6,632 bases of DNA from Rubrobacter sp. (GTDB lineage: Bacteria > Actinomycetota > Rubrobacteria > Rubrobacterales > Rubrobacteraceae): positions 1 through 6,632 of the forward strand of contig JAFAPF010000336.1 in NCBI GenBank assembly GCA_019247245.1, written 5' to 3'. Shown piece after piece: positions 1 through 6,557 of the stretch (positions are counted from its first letter, which is position 1; each line of letters begins with the position of its first letter). A program made the translations under genes and the position numbers. Below the pieces are notes generated by a model. The model searched no databases and had not been told where the DNA came from. It saw only the letters and a program-made list of their open reading frames with translations.

Positions 1-1210
1 CGAGGACCCCCAGGGCTGGGGAGGAGCCATTATCGGTTTGCATGACCCCTTGAATAACCCAGGGCTGGCGTCCGAACTCGGTTACCATCCACCCGCACTC
101 GATCGCGATGAACCCTAGGAAACCCGAAAGCGTGGTCGCCCATAATAGCCACCTTCCCGTAGGGGTACCACGACTTCGCCAGAAAGCGATCCAAAACCAC
201 CCTATGAGTGCGGCGAGGAAGAACCCGATCCCGACCATCAGGTCGAAGAAAAGGTGAACCCTGCGTGGGTCGGGTCTCTGGTCTCCTGGGAAGCTGTCGA
301 GGCCCTGAACGGTCGCGTTGGGATCGTCAAAAGCCAAAAACGAGAGGAATTGGGGGATCTCGATGGCGTAGCGAACCTCTCTCTCCTCTAAGTCCGGCCA
401 GCCGCCGATCGTGAGCGGCGCTCCTTTCTCGGTCTCGAACTGCCCCTCCATCGACGCCAGCTTGGCGGGCTCATACTTAGCCACGAACTTGGCGGTGGCG
501 TCGCCGCTGACGACCATGATCGGGGCGAAGAGGGTGGCGACTGCCATCGACATCAGGAACCCTTTCTTGTGGTACTCGTCACGCTGCCCTCTGAGCAGGG
601 CGAAGGCGTAGACGGCGGCGAAGGCGAAGGTGACCGCTTCGAAGGCAGCAATGGTCATGTGGCTTACCTCTGCGAACCACGCGGGTGCGAACATCGCCCG
701 CAAGACGTTGACGTCGATCACCTCCCCTGCTTCGTTTACGGTGTACCCGACCGGCGTGTTCATCCAAGCGTTAACCAAGACCACGGCGACCAGCGAGGCG
801 ACCGCGCCAAGGGCTATGGGAACAGCGGTGAACCAGTGGACCCAAGGCCGGAGAACGTCCCTACCGAAGAGATAGATGCCAAGAAAGATCGCCTCCAGGA
901 AGAAGAAGAAGGCTTCGATGGAAAAAGGAACGCCGATCATGTGACCGGCGAAGTCCATAAACCTCGGCCATAGCAGCCCGAGTTCGAAAGTAAGGGCTGT
1001 CCCGGAAACAGCCCCGATGGCGTAGGTGATGGCGAAGGCTGTGGTCCACTTCCTATTCAGTGCGAGATAGACTGGGTTCTTCCTCCGGATCCACAACCAC
1101 TGCGAGATAAGGAGGAAGAACGGCATGACGATGCCGAGGGCCGCGAAGATAATGTGAAACCCGAGCGATATGCCGAAACCGGCTCGTGCGGCTACGACGC
1201 TGTCTAACAT
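1..1210 (-). CDS. cydA: Cytochrome bd ubiquinol/menaquinol oxidase subunit I, 3' end cut by window edge
   Basis: This is the quinol-oxidising, haem-carrying subunit of the membrane-bound cytochrome bd terminal oxidase, which reduces O2 to water without pumping protons. The 403 visible codons run open off the left edge; short-Q-loop homologues are roughly 440-480 residues, so the C-terminus is missing. Visible landmarks are His19 (high-spin haem ligand), Glu99 and Glu106 (proton channel, E. coli Glu99/Glu107), His184 and Met325 (low-spin haem b558 pair), Lys250 and Glu255 (quinol-site pair, E. coli Lys252/Glu257), and Glu378 in VTEFGRQPW. About eight hydrophobic segments precede the edge. Only ~70 residues separate Glu255 from Met325, against ~136 in E. 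coli, so this is the short Q-loop class. The ATG is fixed by AAGGAG at 1215-1220, four bases upstream, and by His19 falling at its usual distance. cydB would be expected beyond the left edge. Family assignment is very secure. Confidence 0.96.
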   Translation of the reverse strand, partial: MLDSVVAARAGFGISLGFHIIFAALGIVMPFFLLISQWLWIRRKNPVYLALNRKWTTAFAITYAIGAVSGTALTFELGLLWPRFMDFAGHMIGVPFSIEAFFFFLEAIFLGIYLFGRDVLRPWVHWFTAVPIALGAVASLVAVVLVNAWMNTPVGYTVNEAGEVIDVNVLRAMFAPAWFAEVSHMTIAAFEAVTFAFAAVYAFALLRGQRDEYHKKGFLMSMAVATLFAPIMVVSGDATAKFVAKYEPAKLASMEGQFETEKGAPLTIGGWPDLEEREVRYAIEIPQFLSFLAFDDPNATVQGLDSFPGDQRPDPRRVHLFFDLMVGIGFFLAALIGWFWIAFWRSRGTPTGRWLLWATTLSGFLGFIAIECGWMVTEFGRQPWVIQGVMQTDNGSSPALGVL

Positions 1211-1214
1211 CTGA

Positions 1215-1220
1215 CTCCTT
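1215..1220 (-). promoter_or_regulatory. Ribosome binding site of cydA
   Basis: AAGGAG on the minus strand, four bases before the ATG at 1210. It supports this start over internal candidates. Confidence 0.75.
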
Positions 1221-1230
1221 CCTCAGCCCG

Positions 1231-1245
1231 AGAGTAAAATACTCT
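1231..1245. promoter_or_regulatory. Perfect inverted repeat upstream of cydA, possible operator over a -10 box
   Basis: AGAGTA-AAA-TACTCT is a 6-bp perfect inverted repeat with a three-base centre, lying 21-35 bases before the cydA start. Read on the minus strand its middle contains TATTTT (1236-1241), a possible -10 hexamer. A repressor bound here would cover the promoter. I see no convincing -35 at 16-18 bases. It does not match the Rex consensus (TTGTGAA-N4-TTCACAA) that controls cyd genes in many Gram-positives. The regulatory role is inferred from position and symmetry only; a short palindrome of AT-rich content can occur by chance. Confidence 0.3.
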
Positions 1246-1379
1246 GGTATCTTCTACCTGATCTTACGCGTTTCTACTCCTACGCACTAGTGAGGACAGT
1301 GTATGTAATCGTTGCCGCTAGAGCCTGGGTGGGGAAGATAAAATCTCTCGAAGGATATTTCAAAGCTCTCATTTTCAGC

Positions 1380-1385
1380 TAAAAT
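1380..1385 (+). promoter_or_regulatory. Candidate -10 element for the small exported protein gene
   Basis: TAAAAT matches the sigma-70-type -10 consensus at five of six positions. The best -35 I can find is TTTCAA at 1358-1363 with a 16-base spacer, which is weak. If used, transcription would begin near 1392. That places the leader hairpin (1397-1415) at the very 5' end of the message and rules out the upstream ATG at 1384 as a start. Confidence 0.3.
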
Positions 1386-1396
1386 GATAGATGAGA

Positions 1397-1415
1397 GCGA
1401 TCCACAGGGGATCGC
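1397..1415 (+). promoter_or_regulatory. Seven-base-pair hairpin in the 5' leader of the small exported protein gene
   Basis: GCGATCC (1397-1403) and GGATCGC (1409-1415) are perfect inverted copies around a five-base loop, ending eight bases before the purine-rich ribosome binding site. It could stabilise the 5' end of the mRNA or tune translation. There is no T-run after it, so it is not a terminator. Confidence 0.45.
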
Positions 1416-1437
1416 GAGAAAAAGAGGGGGGATAAAG

Positions 1438-1617
1438 TTGAGGAATAAGCTGGTGCTACTGCTGGCTGCCATGCTGGCGATGATGTTGATCGTAGCGGCT
1501 CACGCTACGGCGCAGGTCGTCAACACTGGCAACGTTGTCAATCAGCAAGGCGGGGACCAATACAACTCCGAGTCCGGCGACGTAGAGGTTGCTGGCAGCC
1601 AGATAGGATCGAATTAG
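1438..1617 (+). CDS. Small exported protein, Asn/Gln/Gly-rich, function unknown
   Basis: A 59-residue protein of no family I can name. I chose the TTG at 1438 because GAGGGGGG (1424-1431) lies six bases upstream and the product then begins with a textbook signal peptide: a short basic start (Arg2, Lys4), a Leu/Ala/Met-rich hydrophobic core over residues 5-20, and a probable signal peptidase I site after HATA (residue 25). An in-frame ATG at 1384 would add 18 hydrophilic residues, has no ribosome binding site and overlaps the candidate -10 box. The predicted mature part is only ~34 residues. It is rich in Asn, Gln, Gly, Ser and Val, acidic, free of Cys, and lacks a lipobox. It contains NTGNVVNQQGG, followed by alternating Val/acidic residues. 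The gene is divergent from cydA and closed by its own terminator, so it is probably monocistronic. Coding is well supported by signal peptide, RBS and terminator; function is unknown. Confidence 0.7.
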   Translation: MRNKLVLLLAAMLAMMLIVAAHATAQVVNTGNVVNQQGGDQYNSESGDVEVAGSQIGSN

Positions 1618-1649
1618 GGGATTGGGTTTCCCAGTAACCGAGTTTGCTC

Positions 1650-1682
1650 AAAGGCCGGAGCTTTTTAGACTCCGGCCTTTTT
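1650..1682 (+). terminator. Intrinsic terminator after the small exported protein gene
   Basis: An 11-bp perfect stem, AAAGGCCGGAG (1650-1660) with CTCCGGCCTTT (1670-1680), around a nine-base loop, running into a T tract ending at 1682. It starts 33 bases after the stop codon. The T tract exists only on the plus strand, so it terminates rightward transcription. Confidence 0.9.
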
Positions 1683-1809
1683 GTGCCCTTTGGGTGCCCA
1701 AGCATTCGAGAAGTTACAGTTTTGCAAGTAGATCGAGCGATACCCTTGTTCTGTCAAATGCCATTATTAGTTCATTTTAGCGTGTTGGGAAACGAGAGAG
1801 GAGGGAAGT

Positions 1810-2101
1810 GTGGTGTCTCAAACCCTATCTGAGGAGGTCTGGTTGCCATCTTAGGGGCTATGCTATTCGTAATCGTTGACCTCCCAGACATACTCCTTTC
1901 GGATACTAATAATGAACTATTAAGCAAGTTTGCTGCACTACTCGACGCGGAGCTGCTCCTGATGGGACTGTATACGAGACAGTCGAGGGACGATGGTATC
2001 TCGGTATGTTCAGCTTTTATCGGCTCGGTGTTCTGAGGAGTTACTGGAACGAGGTGTCTCTAGACATCTTCTATGACGTTGTTTACGGGGGGTACGTGTG
2101 A
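1810..2101 (+). pseudogene. Probable decayed gene for a small membrane protein, split over three frames
   Basis: Three pieces read like one broken protein. Piece one starts at GTG 1810 or 1813 after a GGAGGG-type ribosome binding site and gives MVSQTLS before running out of frame to TAG at 1852. Piece two, in another frame, is open from 1833 to the TGA at 2034: GGLVAILGAMLFVIVDL forms a membrane segment, followed by LLSKFAALL and LLLMGLYTRQS. Piece three, in a third frame, reads LRSYWNEVSLDIFYDVVYGG to the TGA at 2099. From memory, small multi-spanning Rubrobacter proteins share the order GG-L-A-I-x-G-A/G-x-L-F-V, then GLYxRQS-x-x-x-G, then a Trp-containing segment; this is recall, not a search. 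The second membrane region after the RQS motif looks shortened. An alternative is a genuine 58-residue protein from ATG 1860 to 2036, but that ATG has no well-spaced ribosome binding site. The convergent neighbour also looks frame-damaged. Confidence 0.45.
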
Positions 2102-2124
2102 GTTTTTCTGAGAGCCTTATACAT

Positions 2125-2487
2125 CTACCGCAACCTGCACAGCGCGGTGCGTCCCCAGCTCGCAAGGTCTCTACGCTCAGATCGATACTTGTCGATCAAA
2201 AGCCTGCGAGCCAGAGTATCCTCTTCAGGATTCTCGGCCACTCGCCCGGATCCTCCGAAAGAAACCTGGCTAATCCGTACCCTTGCCTGCGGTCGACGGC
2301 GTATATTCCTCACCCAGTCGGAGCTGTCCCTCCCGCCGGAAAGCATATAAGGGGTTCGCCCATTAAACGCGAACCAGATCTCTATGGCATGTGGTTTTCC
2401 GGTCGCCCTTCCGGTGGTCGTCAGATAGCAGAAGTCTTCTCGGGCGAGGTCTCCTAAGTAAACAGGCGCTACTGGCTCGTCATTCAT
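2125..2487 (-). CDS. Deazaflavin (F420)-dependent nitroreductase-family protein with altered C-terminus
   Basis: A 120-residue split-barrel flavin/deazaflavin-binding protein of the actinobacterial nitroreductase (Ddn-like, PPOX-related) family, likely a cytosolic oxidoreductase using reduced F420; the substrate cannot be read from sequence. Supporting motifs are CYLTTTGRATGKPHAIEIWF (residues 20-39), YMLSGGRDSSDWVRN (47-61), ARVRI (68-72), the acidic ENPEED stretch (85-90) before an ARRLL helix, and WGRTAL (111-116). In relatives WGRTAL is followed by a final strand like PVAVDL; here the frame gives CRLR and TAG. Skipping two bases (2138-2139) restores QVAVDV and a TAA at 2117-2119, so a small indel has probably replaced the natural end. 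ATG 2487 has AAGGAA at 2498-2503 upstream, a rather long spacing. The gene lies 89 bases downstream of the dehydrogenase, codirectional. It may still fold, since only the terminal residues change. Confidence 0.85.
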   Translation of the reverse strand: MNDEPVAPVYLGDLAREDFCYLTTTGRATGKPHAIEIWFAFNGRTPYMLSGGRDSSDWVRNIRRRPQARVRISQVSFGGSGRVAENPEEDTLARRLLIDKYRSERRDLASWGRTALCRLR

Positions 2488-2505
2488 GTAAACTCTATTC
2501 CTTCA

Positions 2506-2517
2506 AAGAAGCTTCTT
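2506..2517. repeat. Twelve-base perfect palindrome between two minus-strand genes
   Basis: AAGAAGCTTCTT is perfectly self-complementary and sits 19-30 bases before the reductase start, just upstream of its ribosome binding site. With no loop it is a poor hairpin but could be a dimeric protein site. Only symmetry and position support this. Confidence 0.25.
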
Positions 2518-2576
2518 CTCACGGCCTCCTCGATCCCGAGCCTGCACCGGGCGGGCAAGCCTGCGGGAGAACACTT

Positions 2577-3527
2577 CTACGGGTTAACGGAGTGTAACGG
2601 CTCCTTGCCGGAGAGGACAGCCTGCAAGTTCTCCGCGGCTAAGGTAGCCATTTTGTCTCGGGTCTCAATGGAGGCGCTACCGATGTGCGGGGTGAGGACC
2701 ACGTTCTCGAGCTTGAGCAGTTTCGGATGCACCTCGGGCTCCTCCTCGTAAACGTCGAGCCCGGCGGCGAAGATGCGCCTGCTTTCGAGCGCGTCGGCGA
2801 GCGCTGCCTCGTCTACCACGGGTCCGCGCGAGGTGTTGACGAGGACGGCCTCGGACTTCATCTTCTCGAACTCCTCGGCGCCGATGAGATGCCGGGTCTC
2901 GTCGGTGAGCGGGGTGTGGATCGAGAGGAAGTCGCTCTCCTGTAGCAGCTCGTTCAGTTCCAGGTATCGGGCCCCGAATTCCCTTTCGGCTTCTTCTTTA
3001 CGGGAGTGTCCCGTGTAGAGGATCTCCATGCCGAAGCCTTTCGCGCGCCGGACAACGGCCTCCCCAATCCCACCAAGGCCGATGATCCCGAGCTTCTTGC
3101 CCCACACGTCGGGACCGAGGAGCATCTTGGGGCCCCAAGCCTTCCACTCGCCGGCTCGCACAATCCTCTCTCCCTCCCCGAGTCTCCGCGCAGCCGCGAG
3201 AAGCAGCATAAAGGCAGCGTCGGCGGTGGTCTCGTTCAGGACTTCGGGGGTGTTGGTAACGACGACGCCGCGCTCTTTGGCGGCGCCGAGGTCCACGTTG
3301 TCGTATCCCACAGCCATGTTAGCGACAACCTTGAGGCTCCTCCCGGCGGCGTCCATGAACTCGGCATCGATCTTCTCGGTAAGGGTACAGAGAACGCCGT
3401 CCGCGCCGTGGGCGGCTTCTAGGAGCTCGGCGCGTCCGGGAGGTTGCTCGGAGAGAACGGTCACGTCGAAGCTCTCAAGGAGGCGTAGCCCAGCCTCGGG
3501 GATCTCACGTGTAACGAGGACGTTCAC
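2577..3527 (-). CDS. D-2-hydroxyacid dehydrogenase, glyoxylate/hydroxypyruvate reductase type
   Basis: A 316-residue NAD(P)-dependent cytosolic dehydrogenase, full length for the family, probably reducing glyoxylate to glycolate or hydroxypyruvate to D-glycerate. The N-terminal substrate domain carries VANMAVGYDNVD (residues 68-79). The Rossmann core has GLGGIG at 150-155. The catalytic triad is Arg234 in NTSRGPVVDE, Glu263 in DVYEEEP and His281 in TPHIGSAS. The second Rossmann strand ends in TGHSRK, with no acidic residue to hold the NAD ribose and basic residues instead, which favours NADPH as in GyaR/GRHPR enzymes; this is inference. There is no C-terminal ACT domain, which argues against a classical SerA phosphoglycerate dehydrogenase. 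The start is GTG, giving the usual MNVLVTREIPEAGL opening; AGGA at 3538-3541 is weakly placed, ten bases upstream. It follows acnA by 85 bases, codirectional, consistent with a glyoxylate-linked role. Exact substrate preference is uncertain. Confidence 0.92.
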   Translation of the reverse strand: MNVLVTREIPEAGLRLLESFDVTVLSEQPPGRAELLEAAHGADGVLCTLTEKIDAEFMDAAGRSLKVVANMAVGYDNVDLGAAKERGVVVTNTPEVLNETTADAAFMLLLAAARRLGEGERIVRAGEWKAWGPKMLLGPDVWGKKLGIIGLGGIGEAVVRRAKGFGMEILYTGHSRKEEAEREFGARYLELNELLQESDFLSIHTPLTDETRHLIGAEEFEKMKSEAVLVNTSRGPVVDEAALADALESRRIFAAGLDVYEEEPEVHPKLLKLENVVLTPHIGSASIETRDKMATLAAENLQAVLSGKEPLHSVNP

Positions 3528-3612
3528 CTTTTCAGTTTCCTATCCTACGAGGCTCACTTTGAAACCCATCTCCAATATGATCACCACATTTTTGTTTGTC
3601 TTCTCAAGTGCT

Positions 3613-6477
3613 CTACTTTAGGAGCTGCCTGAGGACGGTCTGCAGGATGCCACCGTTTTTGAGGTACTCAACCTCCACAGGTGAGTCTACTCGTGCTTTG
3701 ACCCCAAACTCCTTCTCGCCTTCCTCACCCTTAGCCTTGACCCTCGCTTCCACGCCGGGCGTAAGGCCCGCCAGGTTTTCGATATCGTAGGTCTCCTCGC
3801 CAGTGAGGCCTATAGAACCCGCGCTCTCGCCGGGCATGAACTGCAGGGGTAGTACGCCCATCCCGATGAGGTTAGAGCGGTGGATGCGCTCGAAACTCTC
3901 GGCGATGACGGCCTTGACGCCCAGCAGAAATGTGCCCTTCGCCGCCCAGTCGCGCGAGGAGCCGGTCCCGTACTCCTTACCTGCGAGTACCAGGAGCGGC
4001 ACGCCCTCCTCTTGGTAACGCATCGAGGCTTCGTAAACGGTGGTCTCTTCCCCATCAGGAAAGTGGACCGTACCCCCACCCTCGGTGCCAGGCCTGAGCT
4101 GGTTCCTGAGACGTATGTTAGCGAAAGTGCCACGTACCATGACCTCGTGATTGCCGCGCCTGGAACCGTAAGAGTTGAAGTTCCTCGGATCGACGCCCTT
4201 GGAGATCAGGTACTGTCCCGCTGGGCTCTTCGAGGGGATGGCGCCCGCCGGCGAGATGTGATCGGTCGTCACCGAGTCGCCGGCTTTGACCAGGACGCGG
4301 GCGCCCCTGATGTCCTCGAGTGCCTCCGGTTCTGGGGAGAGCTCCTTGAAGAACGAGGGCTGCTGGATGTAAGTAGAGTCGGGGTCCCACTCGTAGAGGT
4401 CGCCCGAAGGGATTTCCACAGCGTTCCACTGCTCGTTGCCGGTGTAGACGTTGGCATACTGTTTCTTATAGAGGTTCGGGTCGAGGGCCGACTCGAGCTC
4501 GCGTGTCACCTCCCTCTGGGAGGGCCAGATGTCCCTGAGATAGATGGGCCTCCCATTTTCGTCCCGCCCAAGCGGATCGCTGGTAAGGTCTATGTCTACC
4601 GTGCCTGCAAGGGCGTAGGCGACGACGAGCGGCGGTGAAGCCAGGTAGTTGGCGCGGACGTCTGGGTTTATGCGCCCCTCGAAGTTGCGGTTGCCCGATA
4701 GGACGGCAGCTACGACGAGATCGTTCTCCTCGATGGCTTCGGAGATCTCCTCCGGCAAAGGCCCCGAGTTGCCGATGCACGTCGTGCATCCGTATCCCAC
4801 GAGGTTGAACTTGAGCTTCTCCAGGTACGGCAAAAGCCCTGAGGCCTGCAGGTACTCCGTAACTACCTTAGAGCCCGGCGCCAGACTCGTTTTTACGTGC
4901 GGCCCGACTGAAAGGCCCTTCTCGACTGCCTTCTTTGCCAAAAGACCGGCCCCTATCATCGCCGAAGGGTTGGAGGTGTTCGTACAGCTGGTGATAGCAG
5001 CGATCACAGCCGAGCCGTGTTTGAGGATGGCCTCCTGTCCATCGAGGTCAACCTTGACGCCTTCACCCATGTCTCCCGGCGCAATCTCTGGGGCATCGGG
5101 TTGGGAGGCGCCCCCTGCCGTAGGGTCCGGTTCGCCCTCATCGGTTACGCCCGCGGCCTCTGCCGGTGTGTCACTAGCCGGGAAGGACTCGACGTCGTGC
5201 GAGGTGTAGCTATTGCCAGAGACGGCGCCGCCCATCTTGCCGCCAGCCTCGCTATGGGAGCCGCTGGCTCTGCCGTTCTCGGAGCCGAACATCTCAACCA
5301 GGGCCTGCCGAAAAGCGGGTTGCATATCGTTCAGAGCTACCCGGTCTTGGGGCCGGCGTGGACCCGCGAGGCTAGGGTAGACGGTCTCCATATCGAGCTC
5401 CAGTACCTCGGAGAAACGGGGGTTCGGCGTCTCGTCCGTGCGGTAGAGCCCCTGCTCTCTGGTGTAGCGCTCGACCAGGTCGGCGTGCTCCTTGCTGCGG
5501 CCGGTCCCGAGGAGGTAGTTAACGGTTTCGGAGTCTACCGGGAAGAAGCTGCAGGTCGCCCCGTATTCGGGGGCCATGTTGGCGATGGTTGCCCGATCCG
5601 GGAGGGAGAGCTTGGAGAGGCCTTCGCCGTAGAACTCGACGAACTTGCCGACAACGCCGTGGGCGCGGAGCATCTGTGTGACGGTGAGGACGAGGTCGGT
5701 GGCGGTGACACCTTCGGGCAGAGCGCCGGTCAGCTTGAACCCAACGACCTCGGGGACGAGCATATAGTAGGGTTGCCCGAGCATCACAGCTTCGGCCTCG
5801 ATACCTCCTACGCCCCAGCCGAGGACGCCCAGACCATTGATCATAGTGGTGTGACTGTCGGTGCCCACCAGCGTATCCGGTATGGCCACTCCATCCTTGA
5901 CCTCTACCACCCTGGCGAGGTACTCGAGGTTCACCTGGTGAACGATACCGGTCGCTGGAGGGACCACCGTGAAGTTGTCGAAGGCTTGCTGACCCCACTT
6001 AAGGAACTCGTAGCGCTCTCTGTTACGCTCGAACTCGCGTTCGGCGTTGAACTGTAGGGCGGCTGGCGTGCCGAAGACATCCACTTGCACGGAGTGGTCG
6101 ATTACGAGGTCGGAGGGGACGAGCGGGTTGATCCTCTTGGGGTCTCCCCCAATAGCCTCCATAGCGCTCCGCATCGCTGCGAGGTCTACGACCGCCGGTA
6201 CTCCCGTAAAGTCCTGCATAATGACCCTCGCGGACAGATACGCCAGCTCTTCCCCGACCGACTCTGGCCAGCTCGCGAACGCCTCGACATCGTCTTCCTT
6301 CACGAACTTGCCGCCACAGTTTCTCAGCAGCGACTCCAGCAGCACCCGCACGGAGAACGGTAGGGAGAAAACATCGCCCTCAACCTTCTCATCTAGCATC
6401 TTAAGGCTATAGATCTCTACCTCACCGGAGTTGAGCATGAGGTTCATGCGTGCGCCAAAAGGGTCATTATTCCGCAT
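3613..6477 (-). CDS. acnA: Aconitate hydratase, AcnA/IRP1 type
   Basis: Catalyses citrate-isocitrate interconversion via cis-aconitate in the TCA and glyoxylate cycles, in the cytosol. At 954 residues it is longer than E. coli AcnA (891). The [4Fe-4S] ligands are all present: Cys498 in [10 protein letters not shown], and Cys564 and Cys567 in [13 protein letters not shown]. Other active-site motifs visible are IDHSVQVD (126-133), [20 protein letters not shown] (205-224), NFEGR (598-602), TTDHISPAG (737-745), [18 protein letters not shown] (768-785) and [12 protein letters not shown] (837-848), the last belonging to the swivelling C-terminal domain. Between GPRRPQDRV (372-380) and AAITSC lies an extra ~65-70 residues of low-complexity Gly/Ser/Ala/Asp/Glu/Pro sequence, about 398-473. 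The ATG at 6477 gives the standard DPFGAR opening and has GAGAGG at 6486-6491, eight bases upstream; Met11 would cut into the conserved start. Intact, with no missing catalytic residue seen. Confidence 0.98.
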   Translation of the reverse strand: MRNNDPFGARMNLMLNSGEVEIYSLKMLDEKVEGDVFSLPFSVRVLLESLLRNCGGKFVKEDDVEAFASWPESVGEELAYLSARVIMQDFTGVPAVVDLAAMRSAMEAIGGDPKRINPLVPSDLVIDHSVQVDVFGTPAALQFNAEREFERNRERYEFLKWGQQAFDNFTVVPPATGIVHQVNLEYLARVVEVKDGVAIPDTLVGTDSHTTMINGLGVLGWGVGGIEAEAVMLGQPYYMLVPEVVGFKLTGALPEGVTATDLVLTVTQMLRAHGVVGKFVEFYGEGLSKLSLPDRATIANMAPEYGATCSFFPVDSETVNYLLGTGRSKEHADLVERYTREQGLYRTDETPNPRFSEVLELDMETVYPSLAGPRRPQDRVALNDMQPAFRQALVEMFGSENGRASGSHSEAGGKMGGAVSGNSYTSHDVESFPASDTPAEAAGVTDEGEPDPTAGGASQPDAPEIAPGDMGEGVKVDLDGQEAILKHGSAVIAAITSCTNTSNPSAMIGAGLLAKKAVEKGLSVGPHVKTSLAPGSKVVTEYLQASGLLPYLEKLKFNLVGYGCTTCIGNSGPLPEEISEAIEENDLVVAAVLSGNRNFEGRINPDVRANYLASPPLVVAYALAGTVDIDLTSDPLGRDENGRPIYLRDIWPSQREVTRELESALDPNLYKKQYANVYTGNEQWNAVEIPSGDLYEWDPDSTYIQQPSFFKELSPEPEALEDIRGARVLVKAGDSVTTDHISPAGAIPSKSPAGQYLISKGVDPRNFNSYGSRRGNHEVMVRGTFANIRLRNQLRPGTEGGGTVHFPDGEETTVYEASMRYQEEGVPLLVLAGKEYGTGSSRDWAAKGTFLLGVKAVIAESFERIHRSNLIGMGVLPLQFMPGESAGSIGLTGEETYDIENLAGLTPGVEARVKAKGEEGEKEFGVKARVDSPVEVEYLKNGGILQTVLRQLLK

Positions 6478-6485
6478 ACTCGCAA

Positions 6486-6491
6486 CCTCTC
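6486..6491 (-). promoter_or_regulatory. Ribosome binding site of acnA
   Basis: GAGAGG on the minus strand with an eight-base spacer to the ATG at 6477. It supports the upstream Met over Met11. Confidence 0.7.
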
Positions 6492-6525
6492 TGTGCCTGT
6501 AACAAACAAGTGAGTAATCATTTTT

Positions 6526-6557
6526 AGTATAGCAGTTGCTTGTAGTGGTCAGTGGTC
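6526..6557 (-). promoter_or_regulatory. Candidate acnA promoter with tandem 7-bp repeat
   Basis: On the minus strand TATACT (6526-6531) is preceded by TGC, matching an extended -10 (TGnTATAAT) except for one base. The -35 is poor: CTGACC lies at 15 bases, CACTGA at 17. Transcription would start near 6519, leaving a ~40-base leader that contains the ribosome binding site. Immediately upstream, GACCACT occurs twice in tandem (6544-6550 and 6551-6557), covering the -35 region; this could be an activator site or coincidence. Extended -10 promoters tolerate weak -35 boxes, so the assignment is plausible. Confidence 0.45.

Noticed and set aside
569..973. A 134-codon plus-strand open frame opposite cydA
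   Set aside because: The minus strand here encodes His184, the Q-loop and several membrane segments of CydA. The plus-strand product is charged, low-complexity and lacks a family signature.
1384..1437. An upstream ATG start for the small exported protein
   Set aside because: It has no RBS, would place 18 hydrophilic residues before the signal peptide, and overlaps the candidate -10 element.
1685..1700. Small inverted repeat TGGG-TG-CCCA after the terminator
   Set aside because: The arms are four bases and the loop two, too small to fold usefully, and it has no T tract.
1746..1780. Possible promoter for the decayed gene (TTGTTC with TATTAG or TTTTAG)
   Set aside because: Spacer lengths do not fit a sigma-70-type promoter for any pairing with the two hexamers.
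2098..2457. A plus-strand open frame from GTG 2098 opposite the reductase
   Set aside because: The minus strand has clear family motifs, while this frame has no RBS and a non-protein-like composition.
3028..3621. A 197-codon plus-strand open frame opposite the dehydrogenase
   Set aside because: The opposite strand carries the complete Rossmann and catalytic motifs. This Ser/Arg/Pro-rich translation is a typical shadow.
3880..4638. A 252-codon plus-strand open frame opposite aconitase
   Set aside because: It is antisense to the conserved core of acnA, has no recognisable motif, and is explained by high-GC codon use of the real gene.
5017..6057. A 346-codon plus-strand open frame opposite aconitase
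   Set aside because: It lies over the conserved N-terminal half and linker of acnA on the other strand. Its product looks like a mirror translation with no domain, and no RBS supports it.
3594..6509. Short inverted ACAAACAA-like motifs on both sides of acnA
   Set aside because: Eight-base AT-rich matches ~2.9 kb apart, with no target duplication or transposase; most likely chance.
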